Shown piece by piece: positions 1 through 8,534 of a DNA stretch of 64,000 bases. A model generated the notes under the pieces. The model saw only the letters and a list, made by a program, of their open reading frames with translations. It did no database searches and was not told where the DNA came from. The stretch's first letter is position 1. Every line of letters starts with the position of its first letter. Origin of the DNA: Fuerstiella marisgermanici (GTDB lineage: Bacteria; Planctomycetota; Planctomycetia; Planctomycetales; Planctomycetaceae); the NCBI RefSeq assembly GCF_001983935.1, contig NZ_CP017641.1, positions 6,047,001 through 6,111,000 on the forward strand, read 5' to 3'. A program made the position numbers and the translations under genes.

Positions 1-15
1 ATTCAGGGAAGTTCG

Positions 16-763
16 TTAAAACAAATTGGGACATCCGTCGGGCCGGGCAAAGTTCTGTTCCTGATCGACCCACTGTTTGATCGTGGCGGCAGGAATCAGC
101 TGCACATGACCATCGCAGAACAGATAGTTCGCATAGCCCATTGTTCGTCGCTCGGGAGGTGTGCCGATCGGAGCTCCGCTGAAACGGTCCGGCTGGATAT
201 CCGCCAGAATCCGCCAGAATCCGCTGCCACGTGGCACTCTGCGGTGGTCTGAACCAGCTCCGGGAATGCGTGTGGTCCTCCGTGATTGCCGTTCCCTTCG
301 CATTAGACGCCGTAAAGACAATGATGGTCCGGGACGTCGCCTGCAGATGATCCAGCTTCAGCGCCGCTTCGTCTCCGGGCACACACAGGTATTCGTTCAT
401 TACATAGCTCGTTCCTTTGTTTTGCATGCGTTCCTGCCCTCTGGGGTCTTCCGGACAGATGCGAATCGCATCCACGTCTTCCATGTACGGACCGAGCGTG
501 TAAATCCAGGTGTTTTCGAAGTCATAAGTGCCGTGAGTCGAAATCGGAAACTTGCCATTGTGGACTTCGCAGAACTGATGAATGGCCAGCCCAATTTGCC
601 TCAGGTTGTTAGCGCACTGCGTACGCCGAGCGGCTTCGCGCGCTTTTTGAACAGCAGGCAATATGAGTGATACCAACACACCGGTGATGGCAATCACGAT
701 CAGCAATTCGATGATCGTAAAACCGCATCTCAACGACGGCTTTGAGCCGCCTGAACGTTTCAT
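16..763 (-). pseudogene. DUF1559 prepilin-like protein, frameshifted
   Basis: Planctomycete DUF1559 proteins carry a type IV pilin-like N-terminal methylation/TM segment and a secreted C-terminal domain; their function is unknown. Reading from ATG 763, a [20 protein letters not shown] segment is followed by the family signature [14 protein letters not shown]. The frame then runs into a stop after about 200 codons, while the true C-terminus ([15 protein letters not shown], the family's H-x-DG type end) lies in another frame down to the TAG at 16. The 10-mer ccgccagaat occurs twice in tandem at 201-210 and 211-220. Deleting one copy restores one frame of 245 residues through [15 protein letters not shown]. 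The gene therefore looks intact apart from this +10 slip. A sequencing or assembly error cannot be excluded from one sequence. Confidence 0.85.
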
Positions 764-1239
764 AAAGAGGAGTCCTCTATCGTTCTGTGACCAACTGGCA
801 GATTCAGGTTTTTGAACTAAGAGCACACGGACGCCTTTCCGAACATCGACTGGCCGCGCCAAAAGTCCAGATCACGGCTCCGCTTCTGCCCGCCAACCAA
901 CACTCGAAGTCGCCACGAACGAAGTCGTCGCGCAATCACCACAGAGCCCCTTACAGGGCCGCTACACGAGCGCAGGAACAGGACTGGTCGGACCATCATC
1001 CACACACCCGCGCAGCAGCTTTCCCTGACAGAACTCGGTGATGTAACCAAGCCAAGCATGCAGTGCCCCGATTTGCCGGAGCTTCATTTGGTGCAGCGAC
1101 CAACGTCGCCAACCGGCCGCATCAGATGGCGGCGGTTCGCAAAGCGAAAGCAGGGACGAGCCACCGCATTCGTGATCCGAAGTGGCGTGACTTGCCGGAA
1201 CTTTCCGTTTCGCACACTGCAAAAAGGGGATGTCGCACT
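764..1239. other. Non-coding stretch, 476 bases
   Basis: No open frame here has recognisable domain content, and the frames on both strands are low-complexity shadows. It separates the Cys/His-rich gene upstream from the broken DUF1559 gene, both on the minus strand. A purine-rich stretch just before 763 (AGAGGA on the minus strand, 11 bases upstream) can serve as ribosome binding site for the DUF1559 start. No terminator is obvious. Confidence 0.5.
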
Positions 1240-1653
1240 CTAAGCGAGAGGCGGACCACGGGATTGAGCATCGCGGACGTAGCCAGCAACGGCGGATTCC
1301 TGAAGCGGAACCCACACCTCAGGCCGACAGCCACCGCCAGCAAGGCTGACTGGCAATGTAAGCCGATCGCTTGCAACAGCCAGAATCTGGCAGATCGAAC
1401 AGGAATCAGGATCGTGCTCCGGAGTCGGGGCATCGCCCGCAGGCGCTTGATGATCGCCCGTCGCCGCAGATGCCGTGACGGGAGTCAGCGAATGGCTATG
1501 CCCATGACAGCAACCGGAAGTACAAGCCGAAACCGAGCCAGCATCAACAGCACAGGACGCGCACTGAACCCGATGCACCATTTCCCCAAACAGCGAAATG
1601 CTGAGGTATATGATGAGAGCGGACCAGGTAAGAAGTCTTTGCGCGGGGCGCAT
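1240..1653 (-). CDS. Cys/His-rich membrane-anchored protein (DUF2946-like), paralogue A
   Basis: Small 137-residue protein of unknown function. The N-terminus has a hydrophobic segment (about residues 8-25) that could be a signal anchor. It is followed by a cluster of Cys and His (VQCASCAVDAG, then TSGCCHGHSHS), a second cluster HDPDSCSICQILA, and a C-terminus ending SRGPPLA. This layout resembles DUF2946-type proteins, which end in an R-x-PP motif and have a central C-x-x-C/His pair; that assignment is tentative. A clear paralogue sits at 5935-6357 with the same order (HDEHQCSVCSILA, ending PRGPPAGV). Metal binding is an inference from the Cys/His pattern only. Confidence 0.65.
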   Translation of the reverse strand: MRPAQRLLTWSALIIYLSISLFGEMVHRVQCASCAVDAGSVSACTSGCCHGHSHSLTPVTASAATGDHQAPAGDAPTPEHDPDSCSICQILAVASDRLTLPVSLAGGGCRPEVWVPLQESAVAGYVRDAQSRGPPLA

Positions 1654-1937
1654 AGTGGCGTCTACAAGCAGTATTAGCGAGACGACCAGTCCTGAGCTAT
1701 GGAGAGTAGCCGTACTACGATACCCGGAGTCAATCTGTTGGTTGGAATTCGTCGAGAATTCCTAAGTTGGGGTGTGGTCGCTAAACACCGCTTGGTTTTC
1801 GAGAGTGCGGTTCAACTATGCGAAGCTTGCTATGCCCGGGAAATTAAGAGCCAAAGGAAAGCGCCGACGAATCGAAGCCCCCGTTCTCTCCTGACCGGCG
1901 TCGTGCAACTCGCGAACAAACGCCCCCAAAGTTGTCG

Positions 1938-4376
1938 CTAACTGGTATGACTCAAATCTTGAGTCTGTTGCTGGTGCAGCGTTCGCAACCTTCGGTAACT
2001 CAGAAATGCCGCCAGGCAATCCAGTGCCTTGTGGTCAGACAAGTTCAACGTGCCGTCGCCAAACATTGCGTGATCCGCGATGTCAGCGACTCGCGCAAGT
2101 TCTCGACGAACGGGTAAAAACTTTTTTCGCCGAGTCCAGCGTTTCAGTGTGGTGCCGGAATCCCTCGAAAGCCGCGCCAGCTTCAGCCGGCGTTCAATAA
2201 GCGTTGCCAACTGAAGCGCTCGCTTATCAGGCGCATGTGATCCAGCCATCCTCCATCGCACCGTCAGAACGCCGTCGACTACGAAACGTCGATTCACGAT
2301 TAGCAGCGTCAACACAACAAGGGTAAGCAGCAAGGGCAGGGCGTTATCGGCGGCCAATAAACCAACAGCGGCGAGGGCATTCCAGATTCGGTCGAGAAAG
2401 CCGGGTGGCGGTTGAGCGATTTCGTAACCCGGCGATGCTTCGATGGTGATCCAGGTGTTCATGCCGATTCCGACTTCGCACCAAAAGTGAGCGTTGTGAG
2501 CGAACACGGCGGTGTGTTGTTTTCGGGTATCGTAATTTTTGGGATCCGCATAAAAGCCGCTCACCATTCGAGCAGGGTAGTCCAGCGATCTCAGTAAACA
2601 CGCGGCCGACGCAGCAAACAGATACTCCGGGCCTCGCCGTGTGTTCAGCAGAAAATCAGCAACGGGCGATTCACTGCTGGAAGACGCTTTGACTTCGCGA
2701 TCCAATACGCAGTGTTCGCGCAGACGCGATTCAATCGCCGCGATTTGCTGCCAACCCCGAGGCAGGCCCACCGTCCATTGTTCAGCCAGCTTACGCACAG
2801 CGGCGCGGTTATTGGTGATTGGCAGAGCGCGCGTGATATTTGAGGTGGGCGAGGCAAGCCCCACGATCGAACAGTTCGCCAGGAGGCTCCGGCTCACGTA
2901 TTCCGAGATTACATTGATGGGCGTCATTTCCGGGATCGACTTGCGTTGCAATCCGGCAATCCCGTGGCGCGAAACAGTGTACATATCTTCGCGATCGACC
3001 TGCGCAATGCTGACTCCCACAAGTTGCGGCGGAGATGGAATCGCGTTGCCGTCGAGGTTGGCAATTTTCACGCTGTGGGTGACTGAGCCTTCATCAATTT
3101 CAAAAGCGCGGCAACTGGACGGAATTTCCAGCCAATGGCGCCCCTCCACCTGTCGCATCTTCTTGCGGGCAGACAGCTCGGACAATTCCGGACGTTCACC
3201 GTCCAGCGGGTACCACGTGACGCCATCGAAGTGTTCGTAAACTTCCATCCGAAACCGCGCGGGAACTCGACCGGCCACATAGAACGCGGCGGGCGAATCG
3301 AGATCGCGAATCTTTCGCCGATCGGCCGTGCGTTCATCGCGAATCAGCGAAAACTCGCGGCCCGCCTGCTTGGCTTCGGCCATCTTCTGATGCACGTGCT
3401 TCATTAGATCCGCCGGCAATGCCACGGCTCGCTGTTGATCTTTGATCCTCTTCGGAGGCTCGTCGAACTGATCGTTGAAAACGTCGTACAGACTGGGTTT
3501 ATCGCTGTCCAGAAACGGAGCGTCATCCAGCGGCGCGAAGCTCTTGATGTTCTCGTTGCCGGCAACCAGTGCGTCGCCATCATTCACGCCACCGCGAGAA
3601 AACGGATCGAAGGAACCGCTTCCGCCGGAACTCGGCATAAAGCCCTTCAGCGCCGTTGTCAGTGTGTTATTGCCAAACCCCAGCGACGGCAGCAACAGCA
3701 TCAGCAATATCCCGGCGCAGCCGGTCATCCACAGCACGGGTCGCCGTCGAGGTTTGTGATCGACAAGGCGACAGTCAACGGTTTCCCACCATGACAGCAC
3801 CAGCCATGTTACACACGTGAGGCTGAAGAACAGCGTCAACGGAATCAGACCGTTCGCATTGGAAATCGTGCAACTGAAGATCGTGAGAAATACGGCGATC
3901 ATCATCGCCAGACGCTGGAAGCGAACTCGAAAACCACAGACGGTCAAAGCCAGCATCAGGTTGCTTTGGCTGTGCATCACCAGAATTTCGAACGCGTGGC
4001 CGTGCCCGAGAATCAGCCGCTGGATCGGTTCGCACAGCAGGCTAAGCATCACCACCATCGCCAGCAGAGGCATGATCACGGACGAATCGTGCAGCAGCCG
4101 CAGGCGAGTTCGAAAGAAGGCCGTGCCCACGATCACCAGCAGAATCTGCATTGCAATTTCGAACGCACACCAAAACGTGTGCTGGTGGTCGTCATGCTCA
4201 GTCAACGTAAAGATGATGGCGGCCGTTAAGGCCGCCACGATACAGGCCGACTGCAGTCTCAGCGTGGACAATCGCGGATTCGAACCGTCATCGTCAGATG
4301 GCTTCACCGACTTCCGGTTCAGCGTCGATTGATCGTTTGAAGATGTGGAAAGCAGGCGTGATTTGAGTGCCAGCAT
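1938..4376 (-). CDS. TgpA-like transglutaminase-domain membrane protein, catalytic Cys absent
   Basis: An 812-residue inner-membrane protein in the TgpA/DUF3488-transglutaminase layout. The N-terminus holds several hydrophobic segments (first 240 residues), then comes a periplasmic transglutaminase-like domain (about residues 540-660), another TM helix (LPLLLTLVVLTLLIVNRRF) and a cytoplasmic tail. The fold motifs are visible: RRGPEYLFAASAACLLR, YPARMVSGFY and AHFWCEVG. The nucleophile motif G-x-C-E-x-F-A reads G-P-E-Y-L-F-A, so the usual Cys is missing. The Asp motif is IEASPGYE, so the Asp is also not obvious. ATG 4376 overlaps the stop of the DUF58 gene as TGATG and has AAGGAA upstream; a GTG at 4394 in the same frame is the alternative. 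Such genes usually follow MoxR and DUF58 genes; no MoxR gene is present here. Confidence 0.85.
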   Translation of the reverse strand: MLALKSRLLSTSSNDQSTLNRKSVKPSDDDGSNPRLSTLRLQSACIVAALTAAIIFTLTEHDDHQHTFWCAFEIAMQILLVIVGTAFFRTRLRLLHDSSVIMPLLAMVVMLSLLCEPIQRLILGHGHAFEILVMHSQSNLMLALTVCGFRVRFQRLAMMIAVFLTIFSCTISNANGLIPLTLFFSLTCVTWLVLSWWETVDCRLVDHKPRRRPVLWMTGCAGILLMLLLPSLGFGNNTLTTALKGFMPSSGGSGSFDPFSRGGVNDGDALVAGNENIKSFAPLDDAPFLDSDKPSLYDVFNDQFDEPPKRIKDQQRAVALPADLMKHVHQKMAEAKQAGREFSLIRDERTADRRKIRDLDSPAAFYVAGRVPARFRMEVYEHFDGVTWYPLDGERPELSELSARKKMRQVEGRHWLEIPSSCRAFEIDEGSVTHSVKIANLDGNAIPSPPQLVGVSIAQVDREDMYTVSRHGIAGLQRKSIPEMTPINVISEYVSRSLLANCSIVGLASPTSNITRALPITNNRAAVRKLAEQWTVGLPRGWQQIAAIESRLREHCVLDREVKASSSSESPVADFLLNTRRGPEYLFAASAACLLRSLDYPARMVSGFYADPKNYDTRKQHTAVFAHNAHFWCEVGIGMNTWITIEASPGYEIAQPPPGFLDRIWNALAAVGLLAADNALPLLLTLVVLTLLIVNRRFVVDGVLTVRWRMAGSHAPDKRALQLATLIERRLKLARLSRDSGTTLKRWTRRKKFLPVRRELARVADIADHAMFGDGTLNLSDHKALDCLAAFLSYRRLRTLHQQQTQDLSHTS

Positions 4377-5596
4377 CAGACTCGTTCCTTCCACAAACGC
4401 TTCAGTTCACTCAATTCCGCCGCAGTCGAAAGTGTCAGCCATGCCGTTGGAACGGCGGGCTCAGCACCATCGTCGGAAGTGATCACAATATGTGGCCCTT
4501 TCATCGCATGTATTCCGGGGGGCGTAGTGATCGTGACACAAAACCCGCCGGCTTCCCGAACCGATGCCGATAAACCATCGGGCCCGTCTGGAGTGCCTGT
4601 AGCACTGGAAGCCTCTGGTATGTTGGCCGTGGCCAGTGCATCCATGATGCGATCGAGTGCCCCCGACTGCTGGCCGCCGACTATCAGTTGGTCTCCGATT
4701 TTCAGTTCAACGCGACAGTGTTGTTGATGCAACGAGTAACAGACCGATGCCGCCACGCGGACGCACTGTTCGAGAGATTGATATCGCCTGTCCAGCGGAT
4801 GACTGGCAGAAGAAAGATCCAGCACAACGCGAGCCACCGTCGTCACCGGAGCCTGTCGTTCTGTCACAATCAGGCTTTGCTGCCGAGCTGTCTGAGCCCA
4901 GTGGACTCGCCTGAGACTGTCGCCCTGGCGAAACAAACGCGTTCCCAACATGTCGCCGAACTCTCCTGCTCGACGATCTGAAAAATGATCGTCGACCGAT
5001 TCACATTCCACCGAATCCGGCAGTCCGTCCAGTTGCACGGTTTCGGGCCAGACAATCAAACGCCCAACAACGGCCGCCGACTTTTGAGCTCGATACAGGC
5101 CAAACGGGAATGAAGTTTCGACCATGACGGAATCATTCACCGGGTATTGTCCACGAACGGTGGCAACAAAGGGCCATGTATATTCCACCGTTGCACGGCC
5201 ACGAATTCGGCCAAACGCAAGACCGTCATCACTGTCGGTAGCGGCCGTTGCTTTGCTAACACGTGTGAAGCCGTCGATGCACGAAAGCCCCAGGACGGGC
5301 AGCCACGAACGGTTACGAATTCGCAAACGCACGAGTGCGGGTTCACCAAAACGAACGCGTTTCACATCGAACATGACATCGCACGAGATCCCACGAATCG
5401 CCAGCCACGGCAACCCCACGCCGACCAATGTCACGGCTACCAGCATTGCCGTGAGCGCAAAGATCATCGGATTCAACAAAGCACCGCACAGCGCAGAGCC
5501 GCCGGTTGCCAGCACAAGAATCCAGAACGGATTTTTGAGCCAGTAGACCCAGCGATTCGCCGACGGACAAAAATCCCTCGACAGCGCAGCAGCCAT
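4376..5596 (-). CDS. DUF58 domain-containing protein
   Basis: A 406-residue protein with two hydrophobic segments near the N-terminus (FWILVLATGGSALCGALL and a second at about residues 45-65) and a C-terminal DUF58 domain. The DUF58 signature is RLFRQGDSLRRVHWAQTAR followed by SLIVTERQ, matching the family's R-x-Y-x-x-GD-x-x-R-x-I-x-W pattern. DUF58 proteins are normally partners of MoxR AAA ATPases and transglutaminase membrane proteins. This gene is translationally coupled to the transglutaminase-like gene (TGATG), so the two probably act together. ATG 5596 gives the family-like start MAAALSRDFCPSANRWVYWL; the frame stays open upstream to TTG 5647 and GTG 5632, so the start is not certain. 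Confidence 0.85.
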   Translation of the reverse strand: MAAALSRDFCPSANRWVYWLKNPFWILVLATGGSALCGALLNPMIFALTAMLVAVTLVGVGLPWLAIRGISCDVMFDVKRVRFGEPALVRLRIRNRSWLPVLGLSCIDGFTRVSKATAATDSDDGLAFGRIRGRATVEYTWPFVATVRGQYPVNDSVMVETSFPFGLYRAQKSAAVVGRLIVWPETVQLDGLPDSVECESVDDHFSDRRAGEFGDMLGTRLFRQGDSLRRVHWAQTARQQSLIVTERQAPVTTVARVVLDLSSASHPLDRRYQSLEQCVRVAASVCYSLHQQHCRVELKIGDQLIVGGQQSGALDRIMDALATANIPEASSATGTPDGPDGLSASVREAGGFCVTITTPPGIHAMKGPHIVITSDDGAEPAVPTAWLTLSTAAELSELKRLWKERV

Positions 5597-5934
5597 CCGA
5601 TGAACGGTTGATTGGAAACAAAATGCGGACACGAGCGCCCTTCTCAAAGATCAACACGGGATCGCGCGAACGGCAGCGGGACAAGTTAGCGCAATTTACG
5701 TTTTGTTGTGGACGGCTTTGGCTCGTGGGAACCGGCCCTCGCAGGACCAAAACCGATTTCCGCAGCCACAAGCCAGCGTGAAACGCTGTCGCCGAAGCCG
5801 ACCGATACGACACCGCAGCACGGAGTGAAAACGGATCAATCAGAGAAGAACCCGCACTCACAACAGATGCACTCTGCGCAATGCAGTCTGGCACCAAGCG
5901 ATCCACCAGAACGGCAAGAGGCTGATTTGACGAA
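5597..5934. other. Short intergenic region before the DUF58 gene
   Basis: About 340 bases between the DUF58 start and the stop of Cys/His-rich paralogue B, all on the minus strand. The first 50 bases remain open in the DUF58 frame, so part may be coding. No MoxR gene, RNA gene or clear hairpin was seen. Confidence 0.4.
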
Positions 5935-6357
5935 TCAGACGCCCGCGGGTGGTCCACGAGGTCGAGCCTTGAAAGTGGCTCCTGGAATCGCCGTTGCGCT
6001 CGTGAACTCCACCAGACCAACGACAAGCGGACACTCGTCCGGCAGACCCAAAACCGCCGGGCCGGACGTCACGTAAGCAAGGATACTGCACACAGAACAT
6101 TGATGTTCATCATGCTCCTTGCGCGGTGAATCCTGTCCGTCGCTGCCGGACTTTGCATCGCGGCAATCGTCGTGATGCGTGCAACCAAACGGGCAGGGCG
6201 CATTAAGTTCGGCCTTGTGACTTGTCGCAGCACAAGCCAGACCGGCACAGCAACCGTCGCATTCCTGCCCGAGATGCACCAGCTTCCCGGACAACATCAC
6301 CAACAGGGCCGTGATCGCTAACCAGCGACCGGCCTGTTGATTGACTGAAAAACGCAT
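5935..6357 (-). CDS. Cys/His-rich membrane-anchored protein (DUF2946-like), paralogue B
   Basis: A 140-residue protein starting at ATG 6357, with CGGAAG placed about 7 bases upstream. It has a hydrophobic anchor (WLAITALLVMLSGKLVHLG), a first Cys cluster (ECDGCCAGLACAA, then PCPFGCTHHDDC), a charged linker, a second cluster HDEHQCSVCSILA, a hydrophobic stretch and a C-terminal PRGPPAGV. The order of motifs equals that of the protein at 1240-1653, so the two are paralogues 4.3 kb apart. Each lies near a DUF1559 gene. The Cys/His pattern suggests metal or thiol chemistry at the membrane, but no function is established. Confidence 0.65.
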   Translation of the reverse strand: MRFSVNQQAGRWLAITALLVMLSGKLVHLGQECDGCCAGLACAATSHKAELNAPCPFGCTHHDDCRDAKSGSDGQDSPRKEHDEHQCSVCSILAYVTSGPAVLGLPDECPLVVGLVEFTSATAIPGATFKARPRGPPAGV

Positions 6358-6670
6358 GAAGAACTTCCGACGGCGAAGCGAACATTAGAACTGCGGCACC
6401 GCTGTTCAGGCAATAGGCATTGCGCAATTTCACGAAAGATTTACCTTCGCCCACGACGATTTCACAAGTTACTACGCGAATGAACCATCAAACGTTGACA
6501 GCCTCCGAGTGAAAATCGTTTTTTCAGTATCCCGGGATGATCGAAATTTTGTTGGCATATCCTTCCTCCGCCGAGCTAGACTCTCCCAGGGGCAGTTACT
6601 CTCTTCACTGAAGGATGTCGCCGCTCTCTATATCCACCTCGTATCATTTTATGCCAGGGAAGAGTTCCCG
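6358..6670. promoter_or_regulatory. Divergent intergenic region
   Basis: These 313 bases separate the divergently read Cys/His-rich gene (minus) and DUF1559 gene (plus), so promoters for both must lie here or the plus-strand leader is long. The plus-strand frame is open back to about 6509 but is not DUF1559-like before residue MQAYPQ. GGGAAGAG sits about 7 bases before ATG 6671. No single promoter hexamer pair stands out by eye. Confidence 0.4.
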
Positions 6671-7687
6671 ATGCAAGCTTACCCGCAACGCCCCTCCTCC
6701 AGTGTCACGCGAAGTGGATTTACGCTTATCGAATTGCTGGTCGTCATTGCAATTATCGGGATCCTCATCAGCCTGCTGATGCCAGCCGTACAGCAGGCAA
6801 GGTCAGCGGCGCGGCGGATGCAGTGCTCCAATAATTTGAAGCAGCTAGCTCTGGCCGCTCATTCGTTTCACGATACGTATCAGGCGTTTCCGCCGGCTCG
6901 GTTGATTCTGGACACTCCAAGAACACAGAACGACACGGCAACACGCATTGCCATGGATGAACCATCGTGGCTGGTTCGGCTTCTGCCTTTTTTGGAGCAA
7001 TCAGCGCTGCACAATAGCTGGGATGAGTACGCCGTTTACGGAACTCATCCGGCGTCCGTGCGTAATCAAACGCTTTCTGTTTTCCTCTGCCCGGAACGCC
7101 ACAGTCCTGATGCGGCAGTTGCACCAGACAAGACCATCCGAATCACAACAGCGTGTGGTTGCCCTGCCGGAGTACAGTTCTCTCCCGGCGGTGCTATTGT
7201 GGACTACGTGGCCAACCACGGCGATCTCTCACCAGGCGCTTTGGGACTGTCGACAGATTTTTACTGGGGTGGCAACGGCACCGGTGTGATTATTTCCAGT
7301 CGTCCCGTCGGCGATGAAACAGCAATCCGGCGCGACTGGCTCGACAAGGTCGCGATGTCTGACGTGAGCGACGGAACGAGCAACACGATCCTGATCGGAG
7401 AACCGCACGTCCCTTTCGACGAAGATCTGACAACACCATTCAACGGTCCTGCTTACTACGGTCGGCATCTCACTAACTTTTCGCGCATCGGTGGACCAGG
7501 CGTTCCCATCGCCCACGATCGGAATGACCAACGAGCAGGCGTGTACTCCTTCGGAAGTTCCCACAGCGGCATTGTGCATTTCGCTTTGACTGACGGAAGC
7601 CTACGGGCTGTCTCAACTTCGCTCAGCACTCGCGTCCTCGGCCACCTGACGAACCGCAGTGACGGCGAGGTTGTGGGCGAGTATTAA
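6671..7687 (+). CDS. DUF1559 prepilin-like protein
   Basis: A 338-residue DUF1559 protein. The N-terminus has the type IV pilin-like segment SGFTLIELLVVIAIIGILIS followed by MPAVQQARSAARRMQCSNNL. The central SNTILIGEPH and the C-terminal HFALTDGSLRAVS are the usual family landmarks. The Gly before Phe in SGFTLIE is the expected prepilin peptidase position. The start at ATG 6671 is preferred because GGGAAGAG precedes it and the family begins a few residues before the GFTLIE motif. A lipoprotein gene follows after 10 bases, the standard arrangement in planctomycetes. Function of the family is unknown. Confidence 0.93.
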   Translation: MQAYPQRPSSSVTRSGFTLIELLVVIAIIGILISLLMPAVQQARSAARRMQCSNNLKQLALAAHSFHDTYQAFPPARLILDTPRTQNDTATRIAMDEPSWLVRLLPFLEQSALHNSWDEYAVYGTHPASVRNQTLSVFLCPERHSPDAAVAPDKTIRITTACGCPAGVQFSPGGAIVDYVANHGDLSPGALGLSTDFYWGGNGTGVIISSRPVGDETAIRRDWLDKVAMSDVSDGTSNTILIGEPHVPFDEDLTTPFNGPAYYGRHLTNFSRIGGPGVPIAHDRNDQRAGVYSFGSSHSGIVHFALTDGSLRAVSTSLSTRVLGHLTNRSDGEVVGEY

Positions 7688-7697
7688 GGGCAAGCGA

Positions 7698-8120
7698 ATG
7701 CGGCAAACTCTATATCTGATTTTAACCGCCCTGGCCGTTGGCTGCGGATCTGACCGAGTACCAACTTACCCTGTCAGCGGGCGCGTCGTCTTCGCAAATG
7801 GCAACCCCGTTCGCCACGGCACCGTGGAACTGATGTCGGTTGAACACAACACGGCAGCAACAGGAAAAATTGATCACGACGGCGGCTTCGTATTAGGCAC
7901 CTACACACCCAACGACGGAGCGACCCCCGGTGCACACGATGCAATCGTCGTGCAAATGGTTATCGACGACGGCTCGTTTGAACACACAGTCGATCACGGA
8001 GACAAGGTGCCTACCAAACACGCTGCCTACGAAACATCAGGCCTCACAGTTGCAGTGGAGCACGATCAAGAAAACGTCATCACAATCACGATTGACGCTC
8101 AAATGCCCCACGGGCGCTGA
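7698..8120 (+). CDS. Small lipoprotein, carboxypeptidase-regulatory-like fold
   Basis: A 140-residue exported lipoprotein. The N-terminal signal sequence ends in a lipobox (LTALAVGC, Cys at about residue 18), so it is predicted to be lipid-anchored. The mature part starts YPVSGRVVFANGNPVRHGTVEL, the typical beginning of a transthyretin/carboxypeptidase-regulatory-like beta-sandwich found beside DUF1559 genes (shown here only in part: VSGRVVFANGNPVRHG). It starts 10 bases after the DUF1559 stop, so the two are likely co-transcribed. The stop lies 26 bases upstream of the left end of the IS3-family element, so the gene is intact but its downstream sequence was interrupted. Confidence 0.82.
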   Translation: MRQTLYLILTALAVGCGSDRVPTYPVSGRVVFANGNPVRHGTVELMSVEHNTAATGKIDHDGGFVLGTYTPNDGATPGAHDAIVVQMVIDDGSFEHTVDHGDKVPTKHAAYETSGLTVAVEHDQENVITITIDAQMPHGR

Positions 8121-8217
8121 CTCGACAAAAGTTGCGACGGCTCACCTGGCATGCTCCCCTTGAACAGGTCCATCATTATGAGAGTCTACTGACGAATTTA
8201 TTCTCAGGAGACTCAGG

Positions 8218-8502
8218 ATGTCGGAGAAACGTAAACGTCACACTCCGGAACAGATTGTTCGGAAGCTTCGTGATGCGGATGCGATGCTGACGAGCGGCAA
8301 GTCGCTCGGTGAGGTTGTTCAATCGCTGGCTGTCAGTGAAGCGACGTATCATCGCTGGCGTCAGCAGTACGGCGGGATGAAGGCCGAGGAAGCAAAGCGT
8401 CTGAAGGAACTGGAAGTTGAGAACGCTCGGCTTAAGAAGCTGCTTGCGGAAGCGGAACTCGACAAGGCAATGCTGAAGGAGATCGCGGAGGGAAACTTCT
8501 GA
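8218..8502 (+). CDS. IS3-family transposase OrfA
   Basis: A 94-residue OrfA. It has a helix-turn-helix DNA-binding part (EQIVRKLRDADAML, VSEATYHRWRQQYGG) and a C-terminal leucine-zipper-like coiled coil (LKELEVENARLKKLLAEAEL) used for multimerisation in IS3-family transposases. AGGAGACTCAGG precedes the ATG. The frame ends GAG GGA AAC TTC TGA, which places a GGGAAAC heptamer in the right phase for a -1 ribosomal frameshift into orfB. It is identical at protein level to the copy at 12516-12800. Confidence 0.93.
   Translation: MSEKRKRHTPEQIVRKLRDADAMLTSGKSLGEVVQSLAVSEATYHRWRQQYGGMKAEEAKRLKELEVENARLKKLLAEAELDKAMLKEIAEGNF
8490..8496 (+). promoter_or_regulatory. Candidate -1 frameshift heptamer in IS3 copy 1
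   Basis: The heptamer GGGAAAC is in the X-XXY-YYZ phase relative to orfA (G GGA AAC) and lies two codons before the orfA stop. The orfB frame is -1 relative to orfA and is open through this point without a stop. A slip would give a fused OrfAB protein, the usual active transposase of IS3 elements. The same site is at 12522-12528 in copy 2. No downstream stem-loop was worked out. Confidence 0.55.
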
Positions 8503-8534
8503 CGGTCTCCCGGAAACGCGAGGCCGTCAAACAT

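Noticed and set aside
1063-1677. Plus-strand 204-codon open frame
   Set aside because: Antisense to the Cys/His-rich gene and Arg-rich without any domain; a GC-content shadow.
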